The position numbers and the translations under genes were made by a program. This document shows, one piece after another, positions 52,568-61,295 of a stretch of DNA of 64,000 nt. Numbering within the stretch: the stretch's first letter is position 1; each line of letters begins with the position of its first letter. Source of the DNA: Thalassolituus sp. UBA674 (lineage in GTDB: Bacteria; Pseudomonadota; Gammaproteobacteria; Pseudomonadales; Oceanobacteraceae); NCBI GenBank assembly GCA_002298335.1, contig DBNK01000015.1:1-64000 (forward strand), given 5' to 3'. Under the pieces are notes generated by a model. It saw nothing but the letters and a program-made list of their open reading frames with translations. It was not told where the DNA came from and searched no databases.

Positions 52568-54505
52568 ATGCGCTATTTATTGATCCTGCTGCTTCTGCTG
52601 GTGCCGCTGGCACAGGCAGAAACAGAAAGCCCTGAAGAGACTGCGCCGCCGGAGACGCAGGAAGAGCTGCCGGCAGTACTGGACAACCTCGGGCTGTCTG
52701 CCGAAGACGAAATCAGTCTGTTGCGTGGCAATTTCCTGTTCACGTATCTCACCCACGATTATTACCGCACTCTGTTCTTTCTCAATGAGCTGAATAACCT
52801 GCGGGGTGAAAGCGATTCCGAAGCCGAGGTTATGCGTGCGGCTGTATATCTGGCTCTGGGTCTTGAAAAAGACGCAGACCGGATTTTTCATGAGGTGCTG
52901 GAAGCCGGTGGCGAGGCATCCGGTGACGCCTGGTATTTCCTCGCCAAGCGCTGGATGAAGCTCGGGGAAATGGAAAAGGCCGAGCAGGCTGCACGCCTGT
53001 CGTTAGACTCCCCGACACCGGTACGGCGCTCATTTGATCCGGAAATCCGCATGATTCTGGTCAGCAGCGTTGCCGCCCAGAACCGGGTAGGTGATGCTCA
53101 GGCCGCCTTGGCTGGTCTGCCTGATGATGACATCTGGGCCGGGTACGCCAAGTACAATCTGATTCTGGCCATGATCCGCACCAACTATCACAGCCCGGCA
53201 CTGGAAGCCATGGTGAAAGAGGCCGTCTATTACCTGCCGGAAACCGACGAGGGGGCTGTGCTGCGCGACCGGACCCTGCTGATCGCCGGTATTCACGCCA
53301 TGGAAAAAGAGAAACTGGATCTGGCTGACCGTTACTTCCGCGAAATCAGTCTGAGCACCACGTTTACTGCCCCGGGCCTGCTGAATTATGGCTGGAATCT
53401 GTTCCTGCAGGGCCGTTACGAAGCAGCGGTGCAGCCGTGGCGGATTCTGCGCGGGCTGTTCAATCACGCCGATCCGGACGTGATTGAGTCTCTGGTAGCG
53501 GTGCCGTTCACACTGGAGTTGTTTCAGGCCGTAAACCAGTCTGTCGTGGCTTACCGCGATGTCGAACAGCATCTGGTTGAGTCAATTGATCATCTGCGCT
53601 CACTCAACGATCCTCAACTCATCGGTGACTGGCTGGCCGGTTGGGAGCGGGTTAACTCAGGTTGGGACTGGGGCTGGAACCGCCATGAACTGTCGGTATT
53701 CCAGGACGAACCGATGACAGCGCAGATGTATCCGATGCTGGATGACGATGCCTTCCTGAAAGAAATCGAACTGCTGCACGACCTGAGCCGTCTGGCGGAT
53801 GACCTGACGGATACCGTACGCAGTCTGGATCTCTGGGCTGACGTGGTGGATCAGCGCCGCGAATATCTGACCAATCTGGATGCCGAAACGGTTCTTGATG
53901 CCTATGAAGACCGTCAGGAAGAGCTGCTGAAGAAAGTTCTCGATCTGCAGTCACGCATCATGCGTGAGCGCACCGACGTCTTCGGCTATGCCTCGGCGGA
54001 AGAACAGGAGAATGTGCAGCGCCTGAGCCGGGTGGTGGAAAACATCATCCGCCTGCAGAAAGCCGAGCCGACCAATCCTGAGCTGGGCAGCTACAAAGAA
54101 CGCTGGCGGCGGATGCGTGGCCTGCTCCTGTGGCAGGTAACAGAAGCCCGTCCACAGCGTAAATGGGATGCCGATTCCGATCACCTCATGCTGCGTAACG
54201 AAACCGACCGCCTGTTTGCACAACTGGAATACACCCGCAACTCACTGGTCTGGGCCGACAGCAGCTGGAAAGGCTTTATGCCGCGCATCGAGCAGCTGCG
54301 TCTGAGTGCCGTGTCGCTGCAGGCCTACAGCCGCTCTCTGCACCGTATGCAGAAAGAATACGTCGTAAGCCTGGTGCAGGACGACATGAACAGCCTCGAC
54401 AAGCGCCTGACCCTGTATCTGGCTCAGACCCGTCTGGCACTGGCTCGCCTGTATGATGATGCGTTGCAGCGCAGTCTCTCCCAGCCACGGGGAGGCCAGC
54501 GATGA
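52568..54505 (+). CDS. Large secreted TPR-type helical protein
   Basis: 645 residues. Signal peptide (about 1-17, AQAETE), acidic linker, helical repeats (AEVMRAAVYLALGLEKDADRI; GDAWYFLAKRWMKLGEMEKA) in 60-330, then a mostly coiled-coil C-terminal half (about 400-645; EEQENVQRLSRVVENIIRLQ). No lipobox. Resembles periplasmic scaffold proteins of Agl-Glt-like clusters. Overlaps the next gene by 4 bp. Confidence 0.7.
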   Translation: MRYLLILLLLLVPLAQAETESPEETAPPETQEELPAVLDNLGLSAEDEISLLRGNFLFTYLTHDYYRTLFFLNELNNLRGESDSEAEVMRAAVYLALGLEKDADRIFHEVLEAGGEASGDAWYFLAKRWMKLGEMEKAEQAARLSLDSPTPVRRSFDPEIRMILVSSVAAQNRVGDAQAALAGLPDDDIWAGYAKYNLILAMIRTNYHSPALEAMVKEAVYYLPETDEGAVLRDRTLLIAGIHAMEKEKLDLADRYFREISLSTTFTAPGLLNYGWNLFLQGRYEAAVQPWRILRGLFNHADPDVIESLVAVPFTLELFQAVNQSVVAYRDVEQHLVESIDHLRSLNDPQLIGDWLAGWERVNSGWDWGWNRHELSVFQDEPMTAQMYPMLDDDAFLKEIELLHDLSRLADDLTDTVRSLDLWADVVDQRREYLTNLDAETVLDAYEDRQEELLKKVLDLQSRIMRERTDVFGYASAEEQENVQRLSRVVENIIRLQKAEPTNPELGSYKERWRRMRGLLLWQVTEARPQRKWDADSDHLMLRNETDRLFAQLEYTRNSLVWADSSWKGFMPRIEQLRLSAVSLQAYSRSLHRMQKEYVVSLVQDDMNSLDKRLTLYLAQTRLALARLYDDALQRSLSQPRGGQR

Positions 54506-57318
54506 GCCGCGTTATCCCATTGCTGCTGGCGATGTTCATACTGGGTGGTTGCAGTACGTTCAATAAGATACTGGGTAACCACGATGAGCCTGAGTACCTG
54601 GAAGATATCGGCTCACTCAAGCTGCGTCTGATGTCTGATGAGCCGCTGGCGGTGGATCATGAATCCGTTATCCGCAGTTATCAGTCGTATCTGGAAGTCA
54701 GTGAAGATACCGAGATGCGTGTGCGTGTGGCGCACCGTATTGCCGGTCTGAAACTCGACTGGGATGAAGTCCGTGATGAGCAGATGGACGACAACATCGA
54801 ACTGTTCAATCTCGAAGACCGGGCCCTGGCTGAAGCCTCCATCAACGACTATGTGAAGCTGGTGAGTGATTATCCGGAGCGACCGGATAACGACGTTATC
54901 TATTACCAGCTGGCACGGGCCTATTCACTGACAGACCGCATTAATCTGGCGATTGGCGCTCTGGAAGATCTGACCGCACTGTATCCGGACTCTGAATATT
55001 ATCTGGAAGCTCAGTACCGTCTGGGCCGCATGCTCTATAACGTGCGCGACTACGAAGCGTCGGCAGAACGTTTTGCTGTGGTCATTGCCCAGGGGCCGGA
55101 GAATAATCCGTATTACATGGATGCCCAGTACCTGCGTGGCTGGAGTATTTTCAAGCAGAGCAAATACGAAGAAAGCCTGCTGGCCTTCACTTATATGCTG
55201 GATGAGCATTTCCCGGATGACGAGACACTGCGCGCCGCGCAGGGCTCAGAACTGGAAATTCTCAACGATACCCTGCGTATTATGGCGCTCATGTTCGACT
55301 ACATGGGTGAGTGGACCAATATTGCCGCTTTCTATGATGTGCATGGTCCGCGTTTCTACGAGTACCGTATCTACGCTGAGCTGTCGAACCAGTATTACGA
55401 CAAGAAATACTTCCGTAACTCGGCGGCGACCCTGCAGGCCTTTGTTGACCGTTACCCGGACAGCGACCTGGCCGTTCTTTATTACCGCCGCCTGGTCGAT
55501 GGTTATGAAAAAGCCAACTACCCGGTGCTGCAGCGCGAGCATAAAGCCATCTTTATTGACCGTTTTGGTGTCGGCTCTGACTACTGGAATACCCACGGAG
55601 AAGACGTCCGTACTCAGATTACGGTCGCACTGGGCGATTACCTCTGGGATCTGGCTGAATTCCATCACGGTACGGGGCAGCAGTCCGATGACCCGGCACG
55701 GCAGACGGAACACTACAACGAAGCCGCGGGCTGGTACCGTGAGTACATCCGCAGCTTCCCCAATGCCCCGGACGCGGTGCAGGCTGAATTCTATCTGGCG
55801 GAAGTCTCTTTCAGTCTCGGCAATTACGCTGAGGCACGGGATAACTACGAAATCGTAGCCTATCAGTACCCGTATTATGAGAAGGCGTCGGAAGCCGGAT
55901 ACGCGGCCTTGCTGTCGTACTCGGCTTATACACCACCGGCAGATCAGTTGGCGGTATGGCGTCAGATGAACGTCGCCAGTGCCCTGCGGTTTGTCGAGGA
56001 ATTCCCGGATGATCCGCGCCGTGGCAGTGTGCTGGTGAATGCCGCTGAAATGCTGCTGGAAGATGAGTACTACGAGCAGGCTCTGGATGCCGCGCGCTAT
56101 GCGCAGAAACCCGGTATGAAACTGGACGCCCGCTACGCCTATGGCGCGGCGCTGGTACAGGGACATTCGGCGTTTGAACTGGGTGAATACGCTGAAGCGG
56201 AAGAAGCGCTGATGCGCTCCTCAGAATACCCGCTGATTGATACCGCTCAGCGCAGTGACCTGCGTCAGAAGGCCGCAGCCGCCATTTACCGTCAGGGTGA
56301 AGCGGTGAAAGATTCTGATCCGCAACTGGCCATTGAGCATTGGCTGCGTATTGCCTCCGCCGTGCCGGAAAGCACCATCCGTGAAAATGCCGAATACGAT
56401 GCCGCGACCCTGTTGATGACCACAGGTGATTATCCGCGCGCTGAAACTGTGCTTTTGGCCTTCCGCAATGATCACCCGGGAAGCCCGCTGCAGGCGGATA
56501 TTCCGGACAAGCTGATTGTGACGTACGAAGCCCAGGAAAAATGGTTGCCGGCCGCGACAGAGCTTGAAGCCATAGCGATGGATGATGAAGATCCTGAAAC
56601 CCGCCGGGTGGCCACCTATCAGGCGGCGGAATATTACGAGAAAGCCGGTGATGACAGTGATGCCATCCGTCTTTACCGCCAGTACGCACACGGCTGGACC
56701 AGTCCGTTTGAGCCCGCCATTGAGGCGCACTACAAACTGGACCAGATCTATGCCCGTCAGGGTGAAGAAGAGAAGCGTCGCTTCTGGCTGGATAAAATCA
56801 TCAGTCTGCATCTTGGTGCCGGTGACGAACAGACCGACCGCTCACGTTATCTGGCAGCAGAAGCCGCTTTCGAGCTGGGTGAGTTCGAGCGCCGTAAGTT
56901 TGAAAATGTCGCCATCAGTCTGCCCTTGTCACGCAGCATCCTGACCAAAAACAAACTGATGCAGGCGGCCATGGCCCGTTACACCCAGGCGGTTGAGATG
57001 GAAGTGCGTGATTTCACCACCTCATCCACCTTCCATATTGCCGATATGTACGCTCAGTTCAGTAAAGGGCTGCTGGAGTCAGAGCGGCCGTCCGGTATGG
57101 ACGAGCTGGAGGCCGAGGAATACCAGTTCCTGCTGGAGGACGAAGCCTTCCCGCTGGAAGAAGCCGCCATCCGCATCCATCAGACCAACGTCGCCCGTGC
57201 CTATGACGGTCTCTACGACGAGTGGGTTAAACGCAGCTTCCGTGCTCTGGCTGAGCTGATGCCGGGCCAGTACGACAAGACAGAAAAGGCAGAAAGCTAT
57301 GTTAAACAGATACGCTGA
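54502..57318 (+). CDS. Large TPR outer-membrane-type lipoprotein
   Basis: 938 residues. Lipobox ILGGCS (Cys17). Many TPR/Sel1-like helical hairpins over the full length (VIYYQLARAYSLTDRINLAI; YYLEAQYRLGRMLYNVRDYE; AVQAEFYLAEVSFSLGNYAE). Asp/Tyr-rich. Probable periplasmic scaffold anchored in the outer membrane; the residue after the lipidated Cys is Ser, consistent with Lol sorting outward. Size and repeat content resemble GltD/AgnA-like proteins, an inference. Confidence 0.75.
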   Translation: MSRVIPLLLAMFILGGCSTFNKILGNHDEPEYLEDIGSLKLRLMSDEPLAVDHESVIRSYQSYLEVSEDTEMRVRVAHRIAGLKLDWDEVRDEQMDDNIELFNLEDRALAEASINDYVKLVSDYPERPDNDVIYYQLARAYSLTDRINLAIGALEDLTALYPDSEYYLEAQYRLGRMLYNVRDYEASAERFAVVIAQGPENNPYYMDAQYLRGWSIFKQSKYEESLLAFTYMLDEHFPDDETLRAAQGSELEILNDTLRIMALMFDYMGEWTNIAAFYDVHGPRFYEYRIYAELSNQYYDKKYFRNSAATLQAFVDRYPDSDLAVLYYRRLVDGYEKANYPVLQREHKAIFIDRFGVGSDYWNTHGEDVRTQITVALGDYLWDLAEFHHGTGQQSDDPARQTEHYNEAAGWYREYIRSFPNAPDAVQAEFYLAEVSFSLGNYAEARDNYEIVAYQYPYYEKASEAGYAALLSYSAYTPPADQLAVWRQMNVASALRFVEEFPDDPRRGSVLVNAAEMLLEDEYYEQALDAARYAQKPGMKLDARYAYGAALVQGHSAFELGEYAEAEEALMRSSEYPLIDTAQRSDLRQKAAAAIYRQGEAVKDSDPQLAIEHWLRIASAVPESTIRENAEYDAATLLMTTGDYPRAETVLLAFRNDHPGSPLQADIPDKLIVTYEAQEKWLPAATELEAIAMDDEDPETRRVATYQAAEYYEKAGDDSDAIRLYRQYAHGWTSPFEPAIEAHYKLDQIYARQGEEEKRRFWLDKIISLHLGAGDEQTDRSRYLAAEAAFELGEFERRKFENVAISLPLSRSILTKNKLMQAAMARYTQAVEMEVRDFTTSSTFHIADMYAQFSKGLLESERPSGMDELEAEEYQFLLEDEAFPLEEAAIRIHQTNVARAYDGLYDEWVKRSFRALAELMPGQYDKTEKAESYVKQIR

Positions 57319-58147
57319 TCTGCTGCTGGTACTCGCATTAACACTGGCGGGACTGGCTGGATGTGCCAACCGTGGCGGCAGTTCGTCCGGTAACTGGGAC
57401 GGCCGCGATCCTTTCTCGGCGGCTGCTCAGAAAGCACCGGTAACGGATGAGTTCAGACAGCGCTTTGGTCTCGGCCTGACGATGCTGATGCAGTCATCTC
57501 CGGAGGAGTCACTGGCACACTGGCAGGGCATGACAGCAGACTACCCGCAGTATCCGGGCGTCTGGGCGAATTATGGACTTGCCCAGGCCGCCAACCATGA
57601 GTTTGAGCTGGCCATGTTTGCCTACAAGGAAGCGCTGAGCATTAACCCGGCATTCTGTGATGCCCTCAGCCTCAAAGGGGTTGCCGAGCGCGAACTGGGC
57701 CTGTTCACGGAAGCCGGTGCCAGTTATCAGGCGGCTATTCAGTGTGATCCGGGGCAGGGCCGTTATTACTACAACCTTGGTATTCTCAACGATCTGTACC
57801 GCAATGATCTGGAGGCTGCCCTGACGGCTTACCGCAAAGCGCGCCGGCTGCTGCCGGACGATGAAACGCTGGATATCTGGGTAACGGATCTGGCACGTCG
57901 TGCCGGCCAGCCGGAAGAAGACCCGGCTGTGATTGATGACTGGTATTTCCGTCTGACAGGTAACCGCCCGGTTGTGACTCAACCAGTGGCCTCCCCGGAT
58001 GGAGACGCTGCAGAGCCGGAGGCCGAAACGGCTGAACAAAGCCCGGAGACTCAGCCAGCTCAGCAGCCGGTTGAATACAATCAGCGGATTAACCCTTTCC
58101 TGCCGGACGACAGTGCCATGCAGGATACCGAGGAGAACGGCCGATGA
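57299..58147 (+). CDS. TPR lipoprotein
   Basis: 282 residues. Lipobox LAGLAGCAN (Cys22). Three to four TPR motifs (about 75-215; PGVWANYGLAQAANHEFELA; GRYYYNLGILNDLYRNDLEA), then a Pro/Glu/Gln-rich tail ending in a polar INPFLPDDS segment. Start lies 20 bp inside the previous gene. Similar to AglT/GltE-type lipoproteins by architecture. Confidence 0.75.
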   Translation: MLNRYADLLLVLALTLAGLAGCANRGGSSSGNWDGRDPFSAAAQKAPVTDEFRQRFGLGLTMLMQSSPEESLAHWQGMTADYPQYPGVWANYGLAQAANHEFELAMFAYKEALSINPAFCDALSLKGVAERELGLFTEAGASYQAAIQCDPGQGRYYYNLGILNDLYRNDLEAALTAYRKARRLLPDDETLDIWVTDLARRAGQPEEDPAVIDDWYFRLTGNRPVVTQPVASPDGDAAEPEAETAEQSPETQPAQQPVEYNQRINPFLPDDSAMQDTEENGR

Positions 58148-58470
58148 TGCACGTGTTTGTGAAGTTGCTGCTGTGCACCGCTGCGCTGCTGAGTGTTGCC
58201 GTGCAGGCTGAAGAAACCGGCGGTGATGTGATCCGTCTGGATGGTGTGACCATTCAGGGCAACAGCGAAAACCCGAACGTGCTGTTCGTTAACGCCTGGC
58301 AGCCGCCTCCGGGTACCGGACGTCTGTATCAGGGGATCACCAGTTTCAATCAGCACTGGCTGACTCCGGTCAGTCGTGAAAGTCTCGCCCGCGAGACCCA
58401 TTACAGCAAACGTTACGTTGAAAACCCGGAGCGTGAATCGCGCCTCAAGGACATTCTTGAAGGCGAGTAG
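58144..58470 (+). CDS. Small secreted protein of the envelope cluster
   Basis: 108 residues. Signal peptide (about 1-22, AVQAEE), then IRLDGVTIQGNSENPNVLFV and a WQPPPGTG turn. No recognised family. Overlaps the TPR lipoprotein by 4 bp and precedes the TolQ-like gene by 76 bp, the widest gap in the run. A weak TTTAAA-17-TATATA promoter may lie in that gap. Confidence 0.65.
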   Translation: MMHVFVKLLLCTAALLSVAVQAEETGGDVIRLDGVTIQGNSENPNVLFVNAWQPPPGTGRLYQGITSFNQHWLTPVSRESLARETHYSKRYVENPERESRLKDILEGE

Positions 58471-58546
58471 CGACGGTTTTGTCAGCTGCGTTTTAATGTT
58501 TAAATTCAGTGCCAATACAACTATATAAAAAAACCGGGAGTTATTG

Positions 58547-59197
58547 ATGGACAGTGTTATTCGTTTTCTGCAGGAAGGTGGCGCATTCATGTACCCGATT
58601 GCCATTATCATGGTCATCGGCCTTGCGATCGCACTGGAGCGCTTTATCTTTCTGACCAGAGAGAAGTCGGGTAACCGCCAGGCGTTTGAAGAAATTTTTC
58701 CTCTGTTGCAGAAACGCGATTTCCGCAGTGCACTGAGTTACGCCAGCAGTTCTGAAACCCACATTGCGACCATTTTTGCCGCCGGTATCCAGCGCATGCC
58801 GTCTGCTCAGCGTCGTGAAGACGTGGAATACGCTCTCGAAGAGGGCCTGATGGAAGCCATTCCGCAGCTGGAAAAACGCACTCCGTATATTGCGACTCTG
58901 GCCAACGTAGCAACCCTGCTGGGTCTGCTGGGTACCATCATGGGTCTGATCGCGGCCTTTACCGCGGTTGCCAACGCAGCGCCGGCTGAGAAAGCGACCC
59001 TGCTGTCGCAGAGTATTTCTGTTGCGATGAACACGACGGCCTTCGGTCTGATTGCGGCAATTCCTCTGCTGCTGCTGCACAGCTACCTGCAGACCAAAAC
59101 CGCTGAGATTGTCGACAGCATTGAGATGGCAGGGGTTAAGTTCCTCAATACCATCACTGATAAGAAACCAGGAAACACCCCCGGCACAAACGGTTAA
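58547..59197 (+). CDS. TolQ/ExbB/AglR-type proton channel subunit
   Basis: 216 residues. Three membrane helices: about 15-36 (MYPIAIIMVIGLAIALERFIF), 112-143 (ATLLGLLGTIMGLIAAFTAV) and 153-182 (ISVAMNTTAFGLIAAIPLLL), with the conserved polar Thr pair in the third. MotA/TolQ/ExbB family; pentamer around two ExbD-type subunits, powered by proton motive force. Start ATG at 58547 with CGGGAG; a TTG codon directly before it is in frame. Confidence 0.9.
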   Translation: MDSVIRFLQEGGAFMYPIAIIMVIGLAIALERFIFLTREKSGNRQAFEEIFPLLQKRDFRSALSYASSSETHIATIFAAGIQRMPSAQRREDVEYALEEGLMEAIPQLEKRTPYIATLANVATLLGLLGTIMGLIAAFTAVANAAPAEKATLLSQSISVAMNTTAFGLIAAIPLLLLHSYLQTKTAEIVDSIEMAGVKFLNTITDKKPGNTPGTNG

Positions 59198-59214
59198 GCG
59201 GGAGCTGTATTCCG

Positions 59215-59727
59215 ATGAGACGCCATAAGAAAATCAGAGAAGAGGCGGAGCTCAACGTAACATCCTTCATGAACCTGATGATCGTACTGGTACCGGTACT
59301 GCTGCTGAACATGGTGTTTTCGCAGCTGTCGGTTCTGGATCTCAGGCTCCCCGCACCGGACCAACCGGACGCGGTGATTAACCCGGATGACGTTACGCTT
59401 GAAGTGACCGTCAGGAAAAATGGCTTTGTGGTCGCACGGACTTTCCGTGAGCAGACCGAAGTGCTGGCCACCATTCCTGCAACCGCCTCAGGACCTGACT
59501 ACGACCAGTTGTCCTCGACCCTGCAGGACATAAAAAAGAATCCGCTTTTCAGAGAAAAGACGGACATTACCCTGTTGCCGGAACCCGGCACCGATTACCA
59601 GACTCTGGTATCGGTGATGGATACCGTGCGCGAATACCCGGCGGTTATCGCAGCGTCACTTGTGGATGCTGTGCTGTTCCCGGACATTTCGCTGGGTGAT
59701 GCGGAAGAGCAGGAGGTGGCACCATGA
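59215..59727 (+). CDS. ExbD/TolR-like subunit with Asn in place of the proton-relay Asp
   Basis: 170 residues. One membrane helix (about 13-36) after a basic tail, periplasmic ExbD domain after. The conserved stretch aligns as LNVTSFMNLMIVL, where ExbD/TolR have LNVTPFIDVMLVL: residue 20 is Asn (codon AAC), not Asp. Pro27 within the helix is also unusual. A non-protonatable partner in a heteromeric motor is inferred. Overlaps the second ExbD gene by 4 bp. Confidence 0.88.
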   Translation: MRRHKKIREEAELNVTSFMNLMIVLVPVLLLNMVFSQLSVLDLRLPAPDQPDAVINPDDVTLEVTVRKNGFVVARTFREQTEVLATIPATASGPDYDQLSSTLQDIKKNPLFREKTDITLLPEPGTDYQTLVSVMDTVREYPAVIAASLVDAVLFPDISLGDAEEQEVAP

Positions 59728-60227
59728 AGATGTCCCGTCGTGCCCGCCGCATGCAGCGCAATCACAAGCGCAACAGTGCTAAATCCGCACTGAACCTGAC
59801 GGCCCTGATGGATATTTTCACCATTCTGGTGTTCTTCCTCATGGTCAACCAGTCAGAGGTCGAAGTTGCCAACAACGACAGTGTGGACCTGCCGGTTTCC
59901 ATTGCCGAAAACAAGCCGGAAGACCAGCTGACGGTTATGGTCACCCGCAGTGAAATACTGGTGCAGGGCCGTTCCGTACTGCAGCTCAGCTCACTGGAAG
60001 GCAGCGAGGATAAGCTCATCAGTGAACTGGCAACCGAACTGCAATATCAGGCCGGTCGTCGTCCGGTGGCCGAAGGACAGTCCGGCAGCGGTCGTCCTGT
60101 GACCATCGTCGGTGATAAGAATACCCCGTACTCAGTGCTGAAAAAGGTGATGAACACCTGCGCGGAGAATGGCTTCAACGATGTCTCCCTCGCGGTTAAT
60201 CATCGTGAAACGGCGGGAGGGGCGTAA
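59724..60227 (+). CDS. ExbD/TolR-like subunit with the conserved Asp
   Basis: 167 residues. Strongly basic N-terminus, one helix (about 23-41), LNLTALMDIFTILVFFL with Asp30 in the proton-relay position, then the periplasmic domain ending VSLAVNHRE. Together with the Asn-bearing paralogue and the TolQ-like protein it forms the likely motor. One-base overlap with the next start (TAATG). Confidence 0.9.
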   Translation: MKMSRRARRMQRNHKRNSAKSALNLTALMDIFTILVFFLMVNQSEVEVANNDSVDLPVSIAENKPEDQLTVMVTRSEILVQGRSVLQLSSLEGSEDKLISELATELQYQAGRRPVAEGQSGSGRPVTIVGDKNTPYSVLKKVMNTCAENGFNDVSLAVNHRETAGGA

Positions 60228-61186
60228 TGAACAGACCTGATCATACGCCGGGCCTGCTGTGGTCTGATACCGGCAATGACCGTCTGCTGAAAGTCATCCT
60301 GCTGATTCTGCTCAGTGTGGTACTGATCGTGGGGGTTATTGTGCCCATGATTGATGTGCCGGAGCCGGACCGTTCGGAGCTGGAAGAAATTCCGCCTCAG
60401 CTGGCGCGTCTGGTTGAGCGTAAAAAAGAACTGCCACCTCCGGAACCAGAGCCGGAACCTGTGGTTCTGGAAGAAGAACCTGAGCCGGAACCCGAGCCCG
60501 AACCGGAACCTGAGCCCGAACCCGAACCTGAGCCTCCCAAACCTGAACCTGTGAAGCAGGAGCAGAAGAAAGAGGTCGAAGCAACGGAAGAGCAGCGTCA
60601 GGAAGCCCGTCAGAAAGCCCGGGACGCCGTGGGCAGTGATGCCCTGCAGGCGCTGGCAGCCCTGCGCAGTCAGGTACCGGTGGCCGCTCTGTCGACCTCC
60701 AGTGCCAGCCTCAGCAGCAATGGTGGCCAGTCGGCTCAGGTGGGCTCCGTGGTAAACCGTGATGCGGCACAGAGCAGTTCTGGCGGAGTGGATTCGTCTA
60801 CCCTGACGACCACCACCACAGGCGAGACTCTGGCGACCCGTGAGGTCACCAAGGTTGAGGTCAGTGAAGAGCAGACTGCTCAGAATGATGCGCTGCGCAA
60901 GCGGACCGCTGAAGAGCTGCGTTTGGTGTTTGAAGGCTACAGCGTGCATTATGACCGTATTTACCGCAGTGCACTGCGTAAGAATCCGACCCTCGAGGGC
61001 ACGGTTACTCTGGCTCTGACCATTCAGCCGAACGGTTCGGTCAGTGCATGTGAGGCCATTAAGAGTGAGCTGGATGACGATGGATTGATCCGTAGGGTAG
61101 AATCCAAGTGCCGTCAGATGCAGTTTGAAAACCGGCCTCAGGTTGAAGTCGCCAGGGTGGAGTACCCGATCCGCTTTAATCCGTAA
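60227..61186 (+). CDS. TonB-like transducer with AgmX/PglI C-terminal domain
   Basis: 319 residues. Cytoplasmic N-terminus, one helix (about 19-41, LLKVILLILLSVVLIVGVIV), a Pro-Glu repeat linker (about 62-120), a Ser/Thr-rich stretch, and a C-terminal TonB-fold domain (about 220-319; LVFEGYSVHYDRIYRSALR, LEGTVTLALTIQPNGSV) with two Cys (ACEAIK, KCRQMQF) typical of AgmX/PglI domains. It should carry motor energy to the outer membrane. Last gene of the cluster. Confidence 0.85.
   Translation: MNRPDHTPGLLWSDTGNDRLLKVILLILLSVVLIVGVIVPMIDVPEPDRSELEEIPPQLARLVERKKELPPPEPEPEPVVLEEEPEPEPEPEPEPEPEPEPEPPKPEPVKQEQKKEVEATEEQRQEARQKARDAVGSDALQALAALRSQVPVAALSTSSASLSSNGGQSAQVGSVVNRDAAQSSSGGVDSSTLTTTTTGETLATREVTKVEVSEEQTAQNDALRKRTAEELRLVFEGYSVHYDRIYRSALRKNPTLEGTVTLALTIQPNGSVSACEAIKSELDDDGLIRRVESKCRQMQFENRPQVEVARVEYPIRFNP
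60448..60556 (+). repeat. Pro-Glu codon repeat in the TonB-like gene
   Basis: Tandem six-base units of the form GARCCN encode about 15 Glu-Pro steps. Low-complexity DNA likely to vary in length between strains; the encoded rigid rod spans periplasm as in TonB. Confidence 0.8.
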
Positions 61187-61295
61187 TGGCTGTGAAGCCG
61201 CCATGCCTGTCCCGGGTATGCGGCTTCTGTTCCGGCTTTCAGCTCAGGCAGAAAGCACCATAAATCCAATAACATCAAGGCATGTGGGGAAAGTA

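Noticed and set aside
60448..60556. Tandem repeat array resembling CRISPR or VNTR
   Set aside because: It is in-frame Pro-Glu coding sequence of the TonB-like linker with no spacers.
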